DNA from: Syntrophus sp964555065
GTDB taxonomy: Bacteria; Desulfobacterota; Syntrophia; Syntrophales; Syntrophaceae
Direction of reading: 5' to 3'
Length of the DNA: 14,141 nt
NCBI GenBank assembly: GCA_964555065.1
Contig: CAZKRB010000073.1
Location: forward strand, 1 to 14,141
In this document: positions 1 to 5,971 of the stretch, in pieces
Layout of the letters: the number at the start of each line of letters is the position of its first letter
Numbering within the stretch: position 1 is the stretch's first letter
The notes under the pieces: generated by a model
What the model was told of the DNA's origin: nothing
Database searches by the model: none
Seen by the model: only the letters and a program-made list of their open reading frames with translations
Made by a program: the position numbers and the translations under genes

Positions 1-54
1 ACTGGTGACCTCATCCTTACCAAGGATGTGCTCTACCGACTGAGCTACGTGGGC
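1..54 (-). tRNA. tRNA-Thr (GGT), truncated at the window edge
   Basis: Reading the minus strand from 54, the acceptor strand GCCCACG, a D-arm with GCTC/GAGC, and an anticodon stem CATCC/GGATG around the loop TTGGTAA are visible. This gives anticodon GGT (threonine, ACC codon). The T-arm and 3' acceptor strand lie beyond position 1. It is the last of four tandem tRNA genes on this strand and is separated from the preceding tRNA-Gly by an unusually long 140-nt spacer. Confidence 0.93.
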
Positions 55-194
55 GTTAAGATTTTGTCTGCGATACTTCCCGACTCTCGATGGGGTGATC
101 CAGCCTTTCCAAGAGAAACCTCCGCGCCAGCCGATCCTTCACGATTGCATGGAAAGAGTTGCACAACCTCACAGATCCCTGAAATGAAACTAAA

Positions 195-270
195 TGGAGC
201 GGGAAACGGGATTCGAACCCGCGACCCTCAGCTTGGAAGGCTGACGCTCTAGCCCCTGAGCTACTCCCGC
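195..270 (-). tRNA. tRNA-Gly (TCC)
   Basis: The minus strand folds as a full cloverleaf. The acceptor GCGGGAG pairs with TTCCCGC, the D-arm is GCTC/GAGC, the anticodon stem TCAGC/GCTGA encloses CTTCCAA (anticodon TCC, reading GGA), and the T-arm GCGGG/CCCGT encloses TTCGAAT. The discriminator base is T and a genomically encoded CCA occupies 195-197. It is the third gene of the cluster, 78 nt downstream of tRNA-Tyr. Confidence 0.96.
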
Positions 271-348
271 TTACCGATGGAATTCGATGGATACAACCCG
301 GAAAGTTCCTGTACCAAACCTTCATCCTCCGTATAGGGAGGCAGTAAA

Positions 349-433
349 TGGTGGAGGGGGGAGGGTTCGAACCTCCGTAGGCTGAGCCGACAGATTTACA
401 GTCTGCTCCCTTTGACCGCTCGGGAACCCCTCC
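349..433 (-). tRNA. tRNA-Tyr (GTA)
   Basis: This is an 85-nt class II tRNA including an encoded CCA at 349-351. The acceptor begins GGAGGGG. The anticodon stem CAGAC/ATCTG-type arm encloses CTGTAAA with anticodon GTA. A long variable arm follows, then the T-arm GGAGG-TTCGAAC-CCTCC. The extended variable arm and the anticodon together identify bacterial tRNA-Tyr. It lies 18 nt downstream of tRNA-Thr(TGT). Confidence 0.96.
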
Positions 434-451
434 ATTTTTGCAATACTTATC

Positions 452-527
452 TGGAGCTGGCGATGGGACTCGAACCCGCAACCTGCTGATTACAAATCAG
501 CTGCTCTACCTGTTGAGCTACGCCAGC
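452..527 (-). tRNA. tRNA-Thr (TGT)
   Basis: The minus strand gives acceptor GCTGGCG pairing with CGCCAGC, D-arm GCTC/GAGC, anticodon stem GCTGA/TCAGC around TTTGTAA (anticodon TGT, ACA codons), and T-arm GCGGG-TTCGAGT-CCCAT. The discriminator T and an encoded CCA (452-454) follow. It is the first gene of the tRNA transcription unit and sits about 65 nt downstream of the predicted start site. Confidence 0.96.
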
Positions 528-598
528 ACAATGGCAACCAATCGCTTCAACAGAGCTGCCGGCAACAAAATACCGGACGCCAAAACCCTGAAGCGGAG

Positions 599-627
599 AA
601 CTTAATTTTATTGTCTGTTTTTGTCAA
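599..627 (-). promoter_or_regulatory. sigma70-type promoter of the tRNA cluster
   Basis: On the minus strand a perfect -35 box TTGACA (622-627) is followed after exactly 17 nt by TAAGTT (599-604), which keeps the key TA....T positions of a -10 box. The predicted start is near 592, leaving a leader of about 65 nt before tRNA-Thr(TGT). The local sequence is AT-rich compared with its surroundings. Confidence 0.72.
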
Positions 628-659
628 GCACATTTTGAACAATATTTTTTATTGTTTTC

Positions 660-1265
660 TCAATTCCTCCCGGTGGATGCCGCGACGTTTTCCTCCTCTC
701 CGGATTCCTTCCCCTCTTCGATGATATCGGCGGAAAAGATGAAAACAGCCGTATTTTCATCCCGCCACGCATCGCAGGGAAGCCCGGCCTTATAGCAGGT
801 CTGCTCCAGGAAAGTCAAGCAGTCCCAGTCATACTCCGTCGCCACCTGCGGCAGCAACAATCCGGAACTGCATCCCGACAGGATATACAGCCCGTGTCTC
901 CCGATTTCGATTTCCTCCAGACTGCCGATCCTTTGCAAAGGGGAAAGAACGGAGATTTCGACCGTAAGGTCTTTTAATTCACTCAGGCGAAGAGGGGGGA
1001 ATCTGGGATCCTCAAAGGCGGCCGCCAGGGCCATTTCTCTTACCGCGAACCCAAGAGGCCTGAAGGCTTGAATATAACCGATGCAGCCGCGCAGCTGCCC
1101 CCGCTTTTTCAGGGTGACAAAAACGCCCCTTTTCTCCTGCAGTACAGGGGAAAGTTCACTCATTGCCGGCTCATCAGAGGCTGGCGATCCCGGCTGAAGC
1201 CGTTTCTCGATCGCCGACCGGACGATTTTCAGCAAGGTCTTCTTATCTTCCGCCGTCAAATCCAT
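660..1265 (-). CDS. amrA: AmmeMemoRadiSam system protein A (AMMECR1 domain)
   Basis: This 201-residue protein is almost entirely one AMMECR1 domain. The family signature LRGCIGY is at residues 58-64, with EDPRFPPL (85-92), the EISVLSPL strand (103-110), GRHGLYI (122-128) and LLPQVATEYDWD (137-148) in the expected order. Bacterial copies are usually found with a Memo-like protein (B) and a radical SAM enzyme. The chemistry of the system is not established, although the conserved residues suggest a modifying or redox role. The ATG at 1265 is preceded by GGGAGGCGGAG, a good ribosome binding site. The Memo gene ends 51 nt upstream on the same strand, so the two are very likely co-transcribed. The last 18 or so residues are acidic and low in complexity, and probably lie outside the fold. 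The radical SAM partner (amrS) is not in this window. Confidence 0.92.
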   Translation of the reverse strand: MDLTAEDKKTLLKIVRSAIEKRLQPGSPASDEPAMSELSPVLQEKRGVFVTLKKRGQLRGCIGYIQAFRPLGFAVREMALAAAFEDPRFPPLRLSELKDLTVEISVLSPLQRIGSLEEIEIGRHGLYILSGCSSGLLLPQVATEYDWDCLTFLEQTCYKAGLPCDAWRDENTAVFIFSADIIEEGKESGEEENVAASTGRN

Positions 1266-1316
1266 CTCCGCCTCCCGTTCATTCCCGAATCATTCCCTGA
1301 AGGGGTGATCGGGACA

Positions 1317-2153
1317 TCAAGATTCTCCTTTATAGAAAACCGCGGCCGCATATCCCACCACCCCGCTCTTGTCTCCCGTCACATCACCGGAATTGGCGTA
1401 TTTTAAAACGGCCGCCCTCCCGGCGCCCAGCGTCTTGGCCACCATCATCGTCACGGCGGCAGGTCCGCCGCCGCAGGCCTCCCCGCTGCCGCTGTCCAGG
1501 ACGTTCATCAAGCCGCGCTCATCCAGCGAACGGAGAGCTTCGAGAATGCGCTCGTCCATTTTCACCGCCTGTTCGTAACGATGATAATGGGACAAATCCG
1601 AGCTCCCCACGATCAGGATGTTTTTGCCCCGGGAAACGGAAACAATCGCATCGGCCAGAATCCTGCAGGTCTTATCATCCTGCTCGCCCATGATCAAAGG
1701 CACAAAAAGGAATTCCCCCAGCGCCACCTGCAGGAAGGGAAGCTGTATCTCTACGGAATGTTCCGCCAGGTGAACATCGGGCCGATGGGAAATCCGGGGA
1801 TCCTCCTCCAGAAGCCGTTGACTGACGGCCTGATCGATGCCGACGACGCCCAGGGGGGTTTCATATCCCCCCTCTCCATAAAGGGAGATCCCTCGGAAGT
1901 AGGACCGATGGCTGGGGCCGACGACAAAAACGACATCGTATGTCTGCCCTTGAAGCTGTTTGTAGGCATGGGCCGCGACCTGGCCGGAGTACATGTATCC
2001 CGCATGGGGCGCAACAAGGCCGACAATCCGCCCCGATACCGCCGGGTCGGACACCTGGCTGAAGTAAGAATCAATCTCCCGGCGCAGCTCTCGGGAATTT
2101 CCCGGGTACCATGAGCCCGCAATCAGAGACCTCTTAATCCGCTTTTCGTCCAT
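1317..2153 (-). CDS. amrB: AmmeMemoRadiSam system protein B (Memo family)
   Basis: This 278-residue Memo-family protein has the full set of conserved metal/active-site elements: APHAGYMYSG with His50 (48-57), GPSHR with His82 (79-83), EHSVEIQLPF with His132 and Glu135 (131-140), SSDLSHY (184-190) and EACGGGPA with Cys227 (225-232). Memo proteins resemble class III extradiol dioxygenases in fold, and human MEMO1 binds metal through equivalent His/His/Cys residues; the bacterial role is undefined. I chose the ATG at 2153 because GGGGAGGT sits 4 to 5 nt upstream and the protein then starts just before the conserved AGSWYP. An in-frame ATG at 2183 would add ten unsupported residues. The gene lies 127 nt downstream of the cysteine synthase/CysRS fusion and 51 nt upstream of amrA, on the same strand. 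Confidence 0.92.
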   Translation of the reverse strand: MDEKRIKRSLIAGSWYPGNSRELRREIDSYFSQVSDPAVSGRIVGLVAPHAGYMYSGQVAAHAYKQLQGQTYDVVFVVGPSHRSYFRGISLYGEGGYETPLGVVGIDQAVSQRLLEEDPRISHRPDVHLAEHSVEIQLPFLQVALGEFLFVPLIMGEQDDKTCRILADAIVSVSRGKNILIVGSSDLSHYHRYEQAVKMDERILEALRSLDERGLMNVLDSGSGEACGGGPAAVTMMVAKTLGAGRAAVLKYANSGDVTGDKSGVVGYAAAVFYKGES

Positions 2154-2191
2154 AGCGACCTCCCCTGCTCCATTGCAGTCCACCTGCTGGC

Positions 2192-2253
2192 TGACCGTTC
2201 CCGGTCAAGGCGCCCGCTTCTCCGGCTCCCGAGCGTGGCCCCCAGGGGCCCCC
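2192..2253 (-). other. Two GC-rich stem-loops upstream of amrB
   Basis: The 127-nt gap between the fusion gene and amrB contains two inverted repeats. TGACCG-GGAA-CGGTCA (2192-2207) is a perfect 6-bp stem closed by a GNRA-type tetraloop on the minus strand. GGCCCC/GGGGCC (2237-2250) is nearly self-complementary. Neither is followed by a T-tract on the minus strand, so they do not look like intrinsic terminators. They could stabilise the upstream mRNA end or attenuate transcription into amrB; the function is unknown. Confidence 0.4.
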
Positions 2254-2280
2254 GTTTGACCCACGGACTCCGGCCGTTGA

Positions 2281-4590
2281 TCATTTCAGGCGCCAAACCA
2301 TGCCTTCCGGCGTATCGGCGACCACAACGCCCATTTCCAGGAGCCGCTGCCGAATTTCATCCGCCTGCTCCCACTGCCCATCCTTTCGCAGGGCCTCCCT
2401 TCGTATCATGAGCTGCCGGGCCTCCTCCCTGATTTGCTCCTCTTCAAACTTCATCACGCCCAACACGGCATCGACCTTTTGCATCGCCTCCAGGACGGCA
2501 TCCCGTTGCTCCCGGGTCAAGGCCCCCTGCGCCAGCGGAATGCTGACTTTTTTGACGAAGGCAAAAAGCGCAGCCAGCGCCCCGGAAATGTTCAAGTCGT
2601 CATCCATGGCGGCGGTAAATCCCTGGCGGAGGTCGTACAGGGTCTGCTCCAGGTCGGGATCGCCCGCGCCCGCCTTGAAGCGGAGAAGACGCTGGATAAA
2701 CCCGTTGAGCTTGAGAACGGTATATTTGGCCGTATCCAAGGCTCCGAAGGAAAAATTCAGCGGCTTGCGGTAGTGCGAGCTGAACAGAAAGAACCGGATT
2801 TCCTTTCCCGTATAGCCTTTGCATTCCAGATCCTCAAGGGTCAGGGCGTTGTTGAGGGAACGGGACATCTTTTTTCCGCCTATCATGACCAGTTCCGTAT
2901 TGATCCAGTAATTCGCAATCCGTTTCCCCGTAGCCGCCTTCCCGATGGCCAGCACATTTTCGCAGTGGGGAAAGACAATGTCGGAGCCGCTGGAATGAAT
3001 ATCGAAGGTATCGGCAAGATATTGCTGAGCAATGGCGGCGCATTCCAGGTGCCAGCTTGGCCGGACGCTGCCCCAGCGGGTTTTAAAGTACGCTCCCTGC
3101 TTCAGCTCGTTCAGGGTGGGCCGTTTCAGCAGGGTAAAATCCACCGGGCTGTCTTTTTCGTAGCAATCCTGATCAATGGTCCTTCCCTGCTGAACTTTGG
3201 TGAGATCAACATTGGAGAGTTCACCGTAATCCCTCAGCTTGGAGATGTCAAAATAAACGGACCGCAGTTTTTCATAGGCGAAGCCCTTTTCGACCAGCTT
3301 TTCCACCAGGCTCACCATGCAGTCAAAATTTTCGCTTGCCTTGGGATAACTCTCATCCGCCCTGATGTTCAATTTGTTGATGTCCCGGAGGAATGCGTCG
3401 GCGCAGCGGGTCGTATAGAGGCCCAGTTCCATTCCCTCCCGCTCGGCCTTCTTGATGGAACGGTCCGCCAGATCGATGATGTTGAGGACGTGCTTGACGT
3501 TATAGTCGCGGAATTCGAGATAGCGGCGGATCAGATCGGACACCACAAACCGGCGGTAACTGCCGATATGGGGCACTTCATGAACGGTGGGGCCGCAGGA
3601 ATGCATCAGCACCAGTTCCGGATTAACGGGACGGAAAAACATTTTACTCCGTGACAGGACATTGTAGAACCGGATGGTCGATTCCTCCTTGTCCATAAAG
3701 AGTTCCGTGCTGAGGTAGCGCTCGCCGCTATCCGGAAGAATGGCAACAATCACGCCCTCGTTCATCTCTTTCGCCTTCTGTACCGCCACATGCATGGCCG
3801 CTCCGGAACTCATCCCGGCCAGGATCCCTTCCTCCCGGGCCAATCTTCTGGCCATCTCATAGGCGTCCTCATCGAGGATGTTAATTTTTTCATCGAGACG
3901 GCGCCGGTCGTAAATGCCGGGCATGTAGGATTCCTTCATATTTTTCAGCCCCTGAATCCGGTGCTGAAGATAAGGTTCCACCCCGACGATTTTGACGTCC
4001 GGATTATACTCCTTCAGTCGCCGGGAAATCCCCATGGCCGTTCCCGATGTCCCCAGCGTGGCGATCACCATGGTGACGCCACCTTCAGTCTGCTGCCAGA
4101 TTTCCTCGGCCGTCCCGAAATAATGAGCCAGGATATTATCGGGATTGTTAAATTGATCCGGGACAAAATAACGGTCCGGGTTTTCCCGCATCATGGCATA
4201 AACGGTTTCGATGGCGCCGTCCGTGCCCGTACTGGCCGGGGTGAAATACAGTTGCGCACCCAGGGCCTTGAGAATCTTTTTCCGCTCCTCACTGGCCGAT
4301 TCCGCCATGGCAAAGCACACCCGATAGCCCTTGGCTGCGGCAATCAGGGCCAGGCCGATGCCGGTATTGCCGCTGGTCGCCTCGAGGATGATCTTATCTC
4401 CGGTCAGTTCCCCGCGTTTTTCCGCTTCATTGATCATATACAGAGCGGTCCGGTCCTTGATGGACCCTCCGGGATTGAAACTTTCCAGTTTGGCATAAAT
4501 CTTTACCTGGGGGTTCGGATTCAGCCGGAGAATCTCAACAAGAGGTGTATTTCCTATCGTCTCAAGAATGTTCCCATACGGTTTTTCCAT
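2281..4590 (-). CDS. cysS: Cysteine synthase (CysM-like) fused to cysteinyl-tRNA synthetase
   Basis: This 769-residue fusion has residues 1-300 as a PLP-dependent cysteine synthase: PLP lysine Lys45 in GGSIKDR, SGNTG (73-77), the GTSGT phosphate loop (180-184) and SSG (261-263). The stretch LKNMKESYMPGIYD and the ending GERYLST are closer to CysM than to CysK. Residues about 304-769 are a full-length class I CysRS with CGPTV (Cys332 zinc ligand), HIGS (341-344), WHLEC (Cys517), PHCENV (541-546), KMSRS (574-578) and the usual C-terminal helical domain ending in DTPEGMVWRL. Cysteine made from O-acetylserine or O-phosphoserine could thus be supplied next to the enzyme that charges tRNA-Cys. Several CysRS residues differ from the family norm: Thr of ITDIDD is Ile372, the Glu zinc ligand is Val546, and the Lys of DDK is Arg377. 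The start is uncertain: ATG at 4590 suits the family N-terminus, while ATG at 4632 would add 14 residues. Confidence 0.88.
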   Translation of the reverse strand: MEKPYGNILETIGNTPLVEILRLNPNPQVKIYAKLESFNPGGSIKDRTALYMINEAEKRGELTGDKIILEATSGNTGIGLALIAAAKGYRVCFAMAESASEERKKILKALGAQLYFTPASTGTDGAIETVYAMMRENPDRYFVPDQFNNPDNILAHYFGTAEEIWQQTEGGVTMVIATLGTSGTAMGISRRLKEYNPDVKIVGVEPYLQHRIQGLKNMKESYMPGIYDRRRLDEKINILDEDAYEMARRLAREEGILAGMSSGAAMHVAVQKAKEMNEGVIVAILPDSGERYLSTELFMDKEESTIRFYNVLSRSKMFFRPVNPELVLMHSCGPTVHEVPHIGSYRRFVVSDLIRRYLEFRDYNVKHVLNIIDLADRSIKKAEREGMELGLYTTRCADAFLRDINKLNIRADESYPKASENFDCMVSLVEKLVEKGFAYEKLRSVYFDISKLRDYGELSNVDLTKVQQGRTIDQDCYEKDSPVDFTLLKRPTLNELKQGAYFKTRWGSVRPSWHLECAAIAQQYLADTFDIHSSGSDIVFPHCENVLAIGKAATGKRIANYWINTELVMIGGKKMSRSLNNALTLEDLECKGYTGKEIRFFLFSSHYRKPLNFSFGALDTAKYTVLKLNGFIQRLLRFKAGAGDPDLEQTLYDLRQGFTAAMDDDLNISGALAALFAFVKKVSIPLAQGALTREQRDAVLEAMQKVDAVLGVMKFEEEQIREEARQLMIRREALRKDGQWEQADEIRQRLLEMGVVVADTPEGMVWRLK

Positions 4591-4779
4591 ACTGATATTT
4601 CTCTTCCCTATGCCGCTTCCGACGTTGATCATCTCTTCGCCCTGTTCTTTTTAATCGTGTGCAAGGGTAATAATCCCAACATGGCTCCCCGGCAGCATCA
4701 GATTTGGAGATCATGATTTACAAACACTTATCCAGACGTGATTCTGGCGATGATTTTCGGATGTGATCCTGAATGGCGG

Positions 4780-4798
4780 AAAAAGAAGGGCGGCCCTT
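4780..4798 (-). terminator. Intrinsic terminator after the DUF1178 gene
   Basis: On the minus strand the stop codon TAA overlaps a hairpin AAGGG-CCG-CCCTT, followed by one C and then TTTTT. The stem is short (5 bp) but GC-rich, and the T-tract follows almost at once. It would separate the DUF1178 transcript from the fusion gene that begins about 190 nt further on. Confidence 0.5.
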
Positions 4799-5213
4799 AA
4801 CTGTCCAGCTTGGGGAGGGGAATTTTTATAAATTTTACGCCTTCTTCCTTCAACAATTCCTCTTCCTGCCGTGTCGCCGTTCCTTTAATATTCCTCGGAT
4901 CTTCTTTGCCATGGTGGATTTCCAGGGCCGCTTCCGCAAACCGCTCACCGACGTCATCAAAATTTTCATCGAGGTATTGCTGGAATATCTGCTGCAATTT
5001 CAGTTGATTGATCTCCCGGGGATCCTTACGACAGGTTCCGCCTCCCTCGCGGTTCACAATCCTGGGAGGAGAAAGCAGCACCTCGGCTTCATTACTGCCA
5101 CAGACCGGGCAGGCGATCAGACGCTGCATTTCCTGCTCTTCAAAGGCCTGTCGGTCCTTGAACCATCCTTCAAATTTATGCCCGTTTTTACATTTCAGAT
5201 CATAAATAATCAA
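4797..5213 (-). CDS. DUF1178 family zinc-ribbon protein
   Basis: From a TTG start this is a 138-residue protein beginning with the DUF1178 hallmark IIYDLKCKNGHKFEGWF (residues 2-18). Cys8 and His12 are followed by a CPVCGS knuckle with Cys35 and Cys38, which together look like a zinc ribbon. The C-terminal half (EINQLKLQQIFQQYLDENFDDVGERF and the EIHHGKEDPRNIKGTAT region) matches the family pattern. The function of DUF1178 is not known. I prefer TTG at 5213 because AAAAGGGG (5222-5229) lies 8 nt upstream and family members begin exactly there; an ATG at 5267 would add 18 residues with no family match and no good ribosome binding site. The stop codon overlaps an intrinsic terminator, so this is probably a monocistronic gene. 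Confidence 0.85.
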   Translation of the reverse strand: MIIYDLKCKNGHKFEGWFKDRQAFEEQEMQRLIACPVCGSNEAEVLLSPPRIVNREGGGTCRKDPREINQLKLQQIFQQYLDENFDDVGERFAEAALEIHHGKEDPRNIKGTATRQEEELLKEEGVKFIKIPLPKLDS

Positions 5214-5365
5214 GACTGCAACCCCTTTTAATTCTCCGTTTTTACCAAATACCATGTTGAAAAGCAAAAAACAACAAAACGGGAACCGGTGGCAGGGTCA
5301 AGACATTCATGATCATAACGCTCTAGGTTAACGGCGCAAAAACCTTAATTTCATTCTGACTTTCA

Positions 5366-5422
5366 TGCCTAAAATAGGCACGACCAATAATGAAAATAAT
5401 CCATCCCTTGGATTTATTTCAT
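5366..5422. other. Adjacent AT-rich inverted repeats
   Basis: TGCCT-AAAAT-AGGCA (5366-5380) is a perfect 5-bp inverted repeat. Ten bases further, ATGAAAATAATCCA (5390-5403) and TTGGATTTATTTCAT (5408-5422) form an imperfect stem of about 13 bp around a short pyrimidine loop. The pair sits about 150-210 nt upstream of the DUF1178 start codon, so operator sites or a structured small RNA are possible. No known binding-site consensus was recognised. Confidence 0.35.
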
Positions 5423-5644
5423 ATAAATTTTCATGCCGGGGCGGCACCCTCAAACGATGAAATTTCAGAGATTGGACCAGATGCCATTATGCAAACATAA
5501 CTCTATAACCCTTTGTATGTATTATATACACATCCTATTTTCCGACTAAACTGCAAGTGGTTTATATAACCGGAAAACTTCGACGGGATCTCGCGATCGG
5601 TGAAATGACGGGATCGCTTCGTATTCCGGCCCCGTATAAGGCCA

Positions 5645-5674
5645 AAAGGCCGCCGGGCCTTCCCGGCAGCCTTT
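5645..5674. other. Strong GC-rich hairpin, possible terminator
   Basis: AAAGGC (5645-5650) and GCCGGG (5652-5657) pair with CCCGGC (5662-5667) and GCCTTT (5669-5674), with one C-A mismatch and a CCTT loop. This gives a 12-bp stem, the most stable fold in the gene-free region. On the minus strand the 3' arm ends in CCTTTT, which is terminator-like but short. No identified gene upstream on either strand obviously needs it. Confidence 0.4.
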
Positions 5675-5848
5675 CCATTTCCTCAACGGCCGCCTGAGCC
5701 TCCCCCGGAGAGCCTCTTCTTCACCCGCCCTGCGATCCTTCCGCCATGGAACCGGGATGATGACGGGTGTCCATGATGCCTGAGAAACAGGGACCCGGCT
5801 CTGGAACTGGGCAGAGAGATTATTTCATGGGGGTCATACAAATAATGA

Positions 5849-5877
5849 TGGACATTTCCGGATAAATTTTATATGAA
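5849..5877 (+). promoter_or_regulatory. Candidate promoter of tRNA-Pro
   Basis: TGGACA (5849-5854, five of six matches to TTGACA) is followed after 17 nt by TATGAA (5872-5877). The start site would be near 5884, only a few bases before the tRNA. The -10 box lacks the final T, so this is a moderate call. Confidence 0.42.
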
Positions 5878-5887
5878 CTGCCCCTGT

Positions 5888-5964
5888 CGGGATGTGGCCC
5901 AGCTTGGTAGGGCACTGCGTTCGGGACGCAGGAGTCGCGCGTTCAAATCGCGCCATCCCGACCA
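5888..5964 (+). tRNA. tRNA-Pro (CGG)
   Basis: This is a 77-nt cloverleaf. The acceptor CGGGATG pairs with CATCCCG, the anticodon stem CTGCG/CGCAG encloses TTCGGGA (anticodon CGG, CCG codons), and the T-arm GCGCG/CGCGC encloses TTCAAAT. The discriminator A is followed by an encoded CCA (5962-5964). The C1-G72 pair is typical of bacterial proline tRNA. It stands alone on the plus strand, with its 3' end 5 bp from the stop codon of the convergent pilC gene. Confidence 0.96.
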
Positions 5965-5971
5965 TTTTTTT
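5965..5971 (+). terminator. T-tract directly after tRNA-Pro
   Basis: Seven consecutive T residues follow the encoded CCA. The tRNA's own stems could provide the structural part of a terminator, though the nearest stable hairpin (the T-arm) is 11 nt upstream, which is not canonical. The tract also overlaps the pilC stop codon on the other strand. Confidence 0.3.

Larger units (their letters stand above)
5214..5887. other. Gene-free stretch with several inverted repeats
   Basis: No convincing coding region lies here on either strand. The longest small frames (a 31-codon frame from 5365 on the plus strand and a 38-codon frame around 5680-5560 on the minus strand) lack a proper ribosome binding site. 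The left half is AT-rich and the right half, from about 5580, is GC-rich. A weak promoter candidate for the DUF1178 gene (TTGACC at 5296-5301, 17 nt, TTTGTT at 5273-5278) and a tRNA-Pro promoter candidate at the right end are present. Inverted repeats are listed separately. A small RNA is possible but I cannot match one to a known family. Confidence 0.6.

Noticed and set aside
638..656. AACAAT/ATTGTT inverted repeat just after amrA as a terminator
   Set aside because: The stem is AT-only and no T-tract follows it on the minus strand. It is more likely part of the AT-rich area upstream of the tRNA promoter.
2434..3654. Long plus-strand open frame (406 codons) opposite the fusion gene
   Set aside because: It is antisense to a clearly recognised CysM-CysRS gene, has no recognisable domain and reflects codon bias of the real gene.
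4591..4779. T-box or other amino-acid-responsive leader before the cysteine fusion
   Set aside because: I found no T-box consensus, no specifier loop and no terminator/antiterminator pair; no convincing promoter either.
5370..5392. Possible sigma54 promoter (AGGCACGACC...)
   Set aside because: The -24 GG is present but the -12 GC dinucleotide is missing at the required spacing.
5365..5460. A 31-codon plus-strand frame beginning MPKIGTTNN
   Set aside because: There is no ribosome binding site, it overlaps two inverted repeats, and it resembles no known small protein. Length is within chance expectation.
5563..5680. A 38-codon minus-strand frame beginning MERLPGRPGG
   Set aside because: GAGGAA abuts the ATG with no spacing and the frame runs straight through the strong hairpin; composition looks like non-coding GC-rich DNA.
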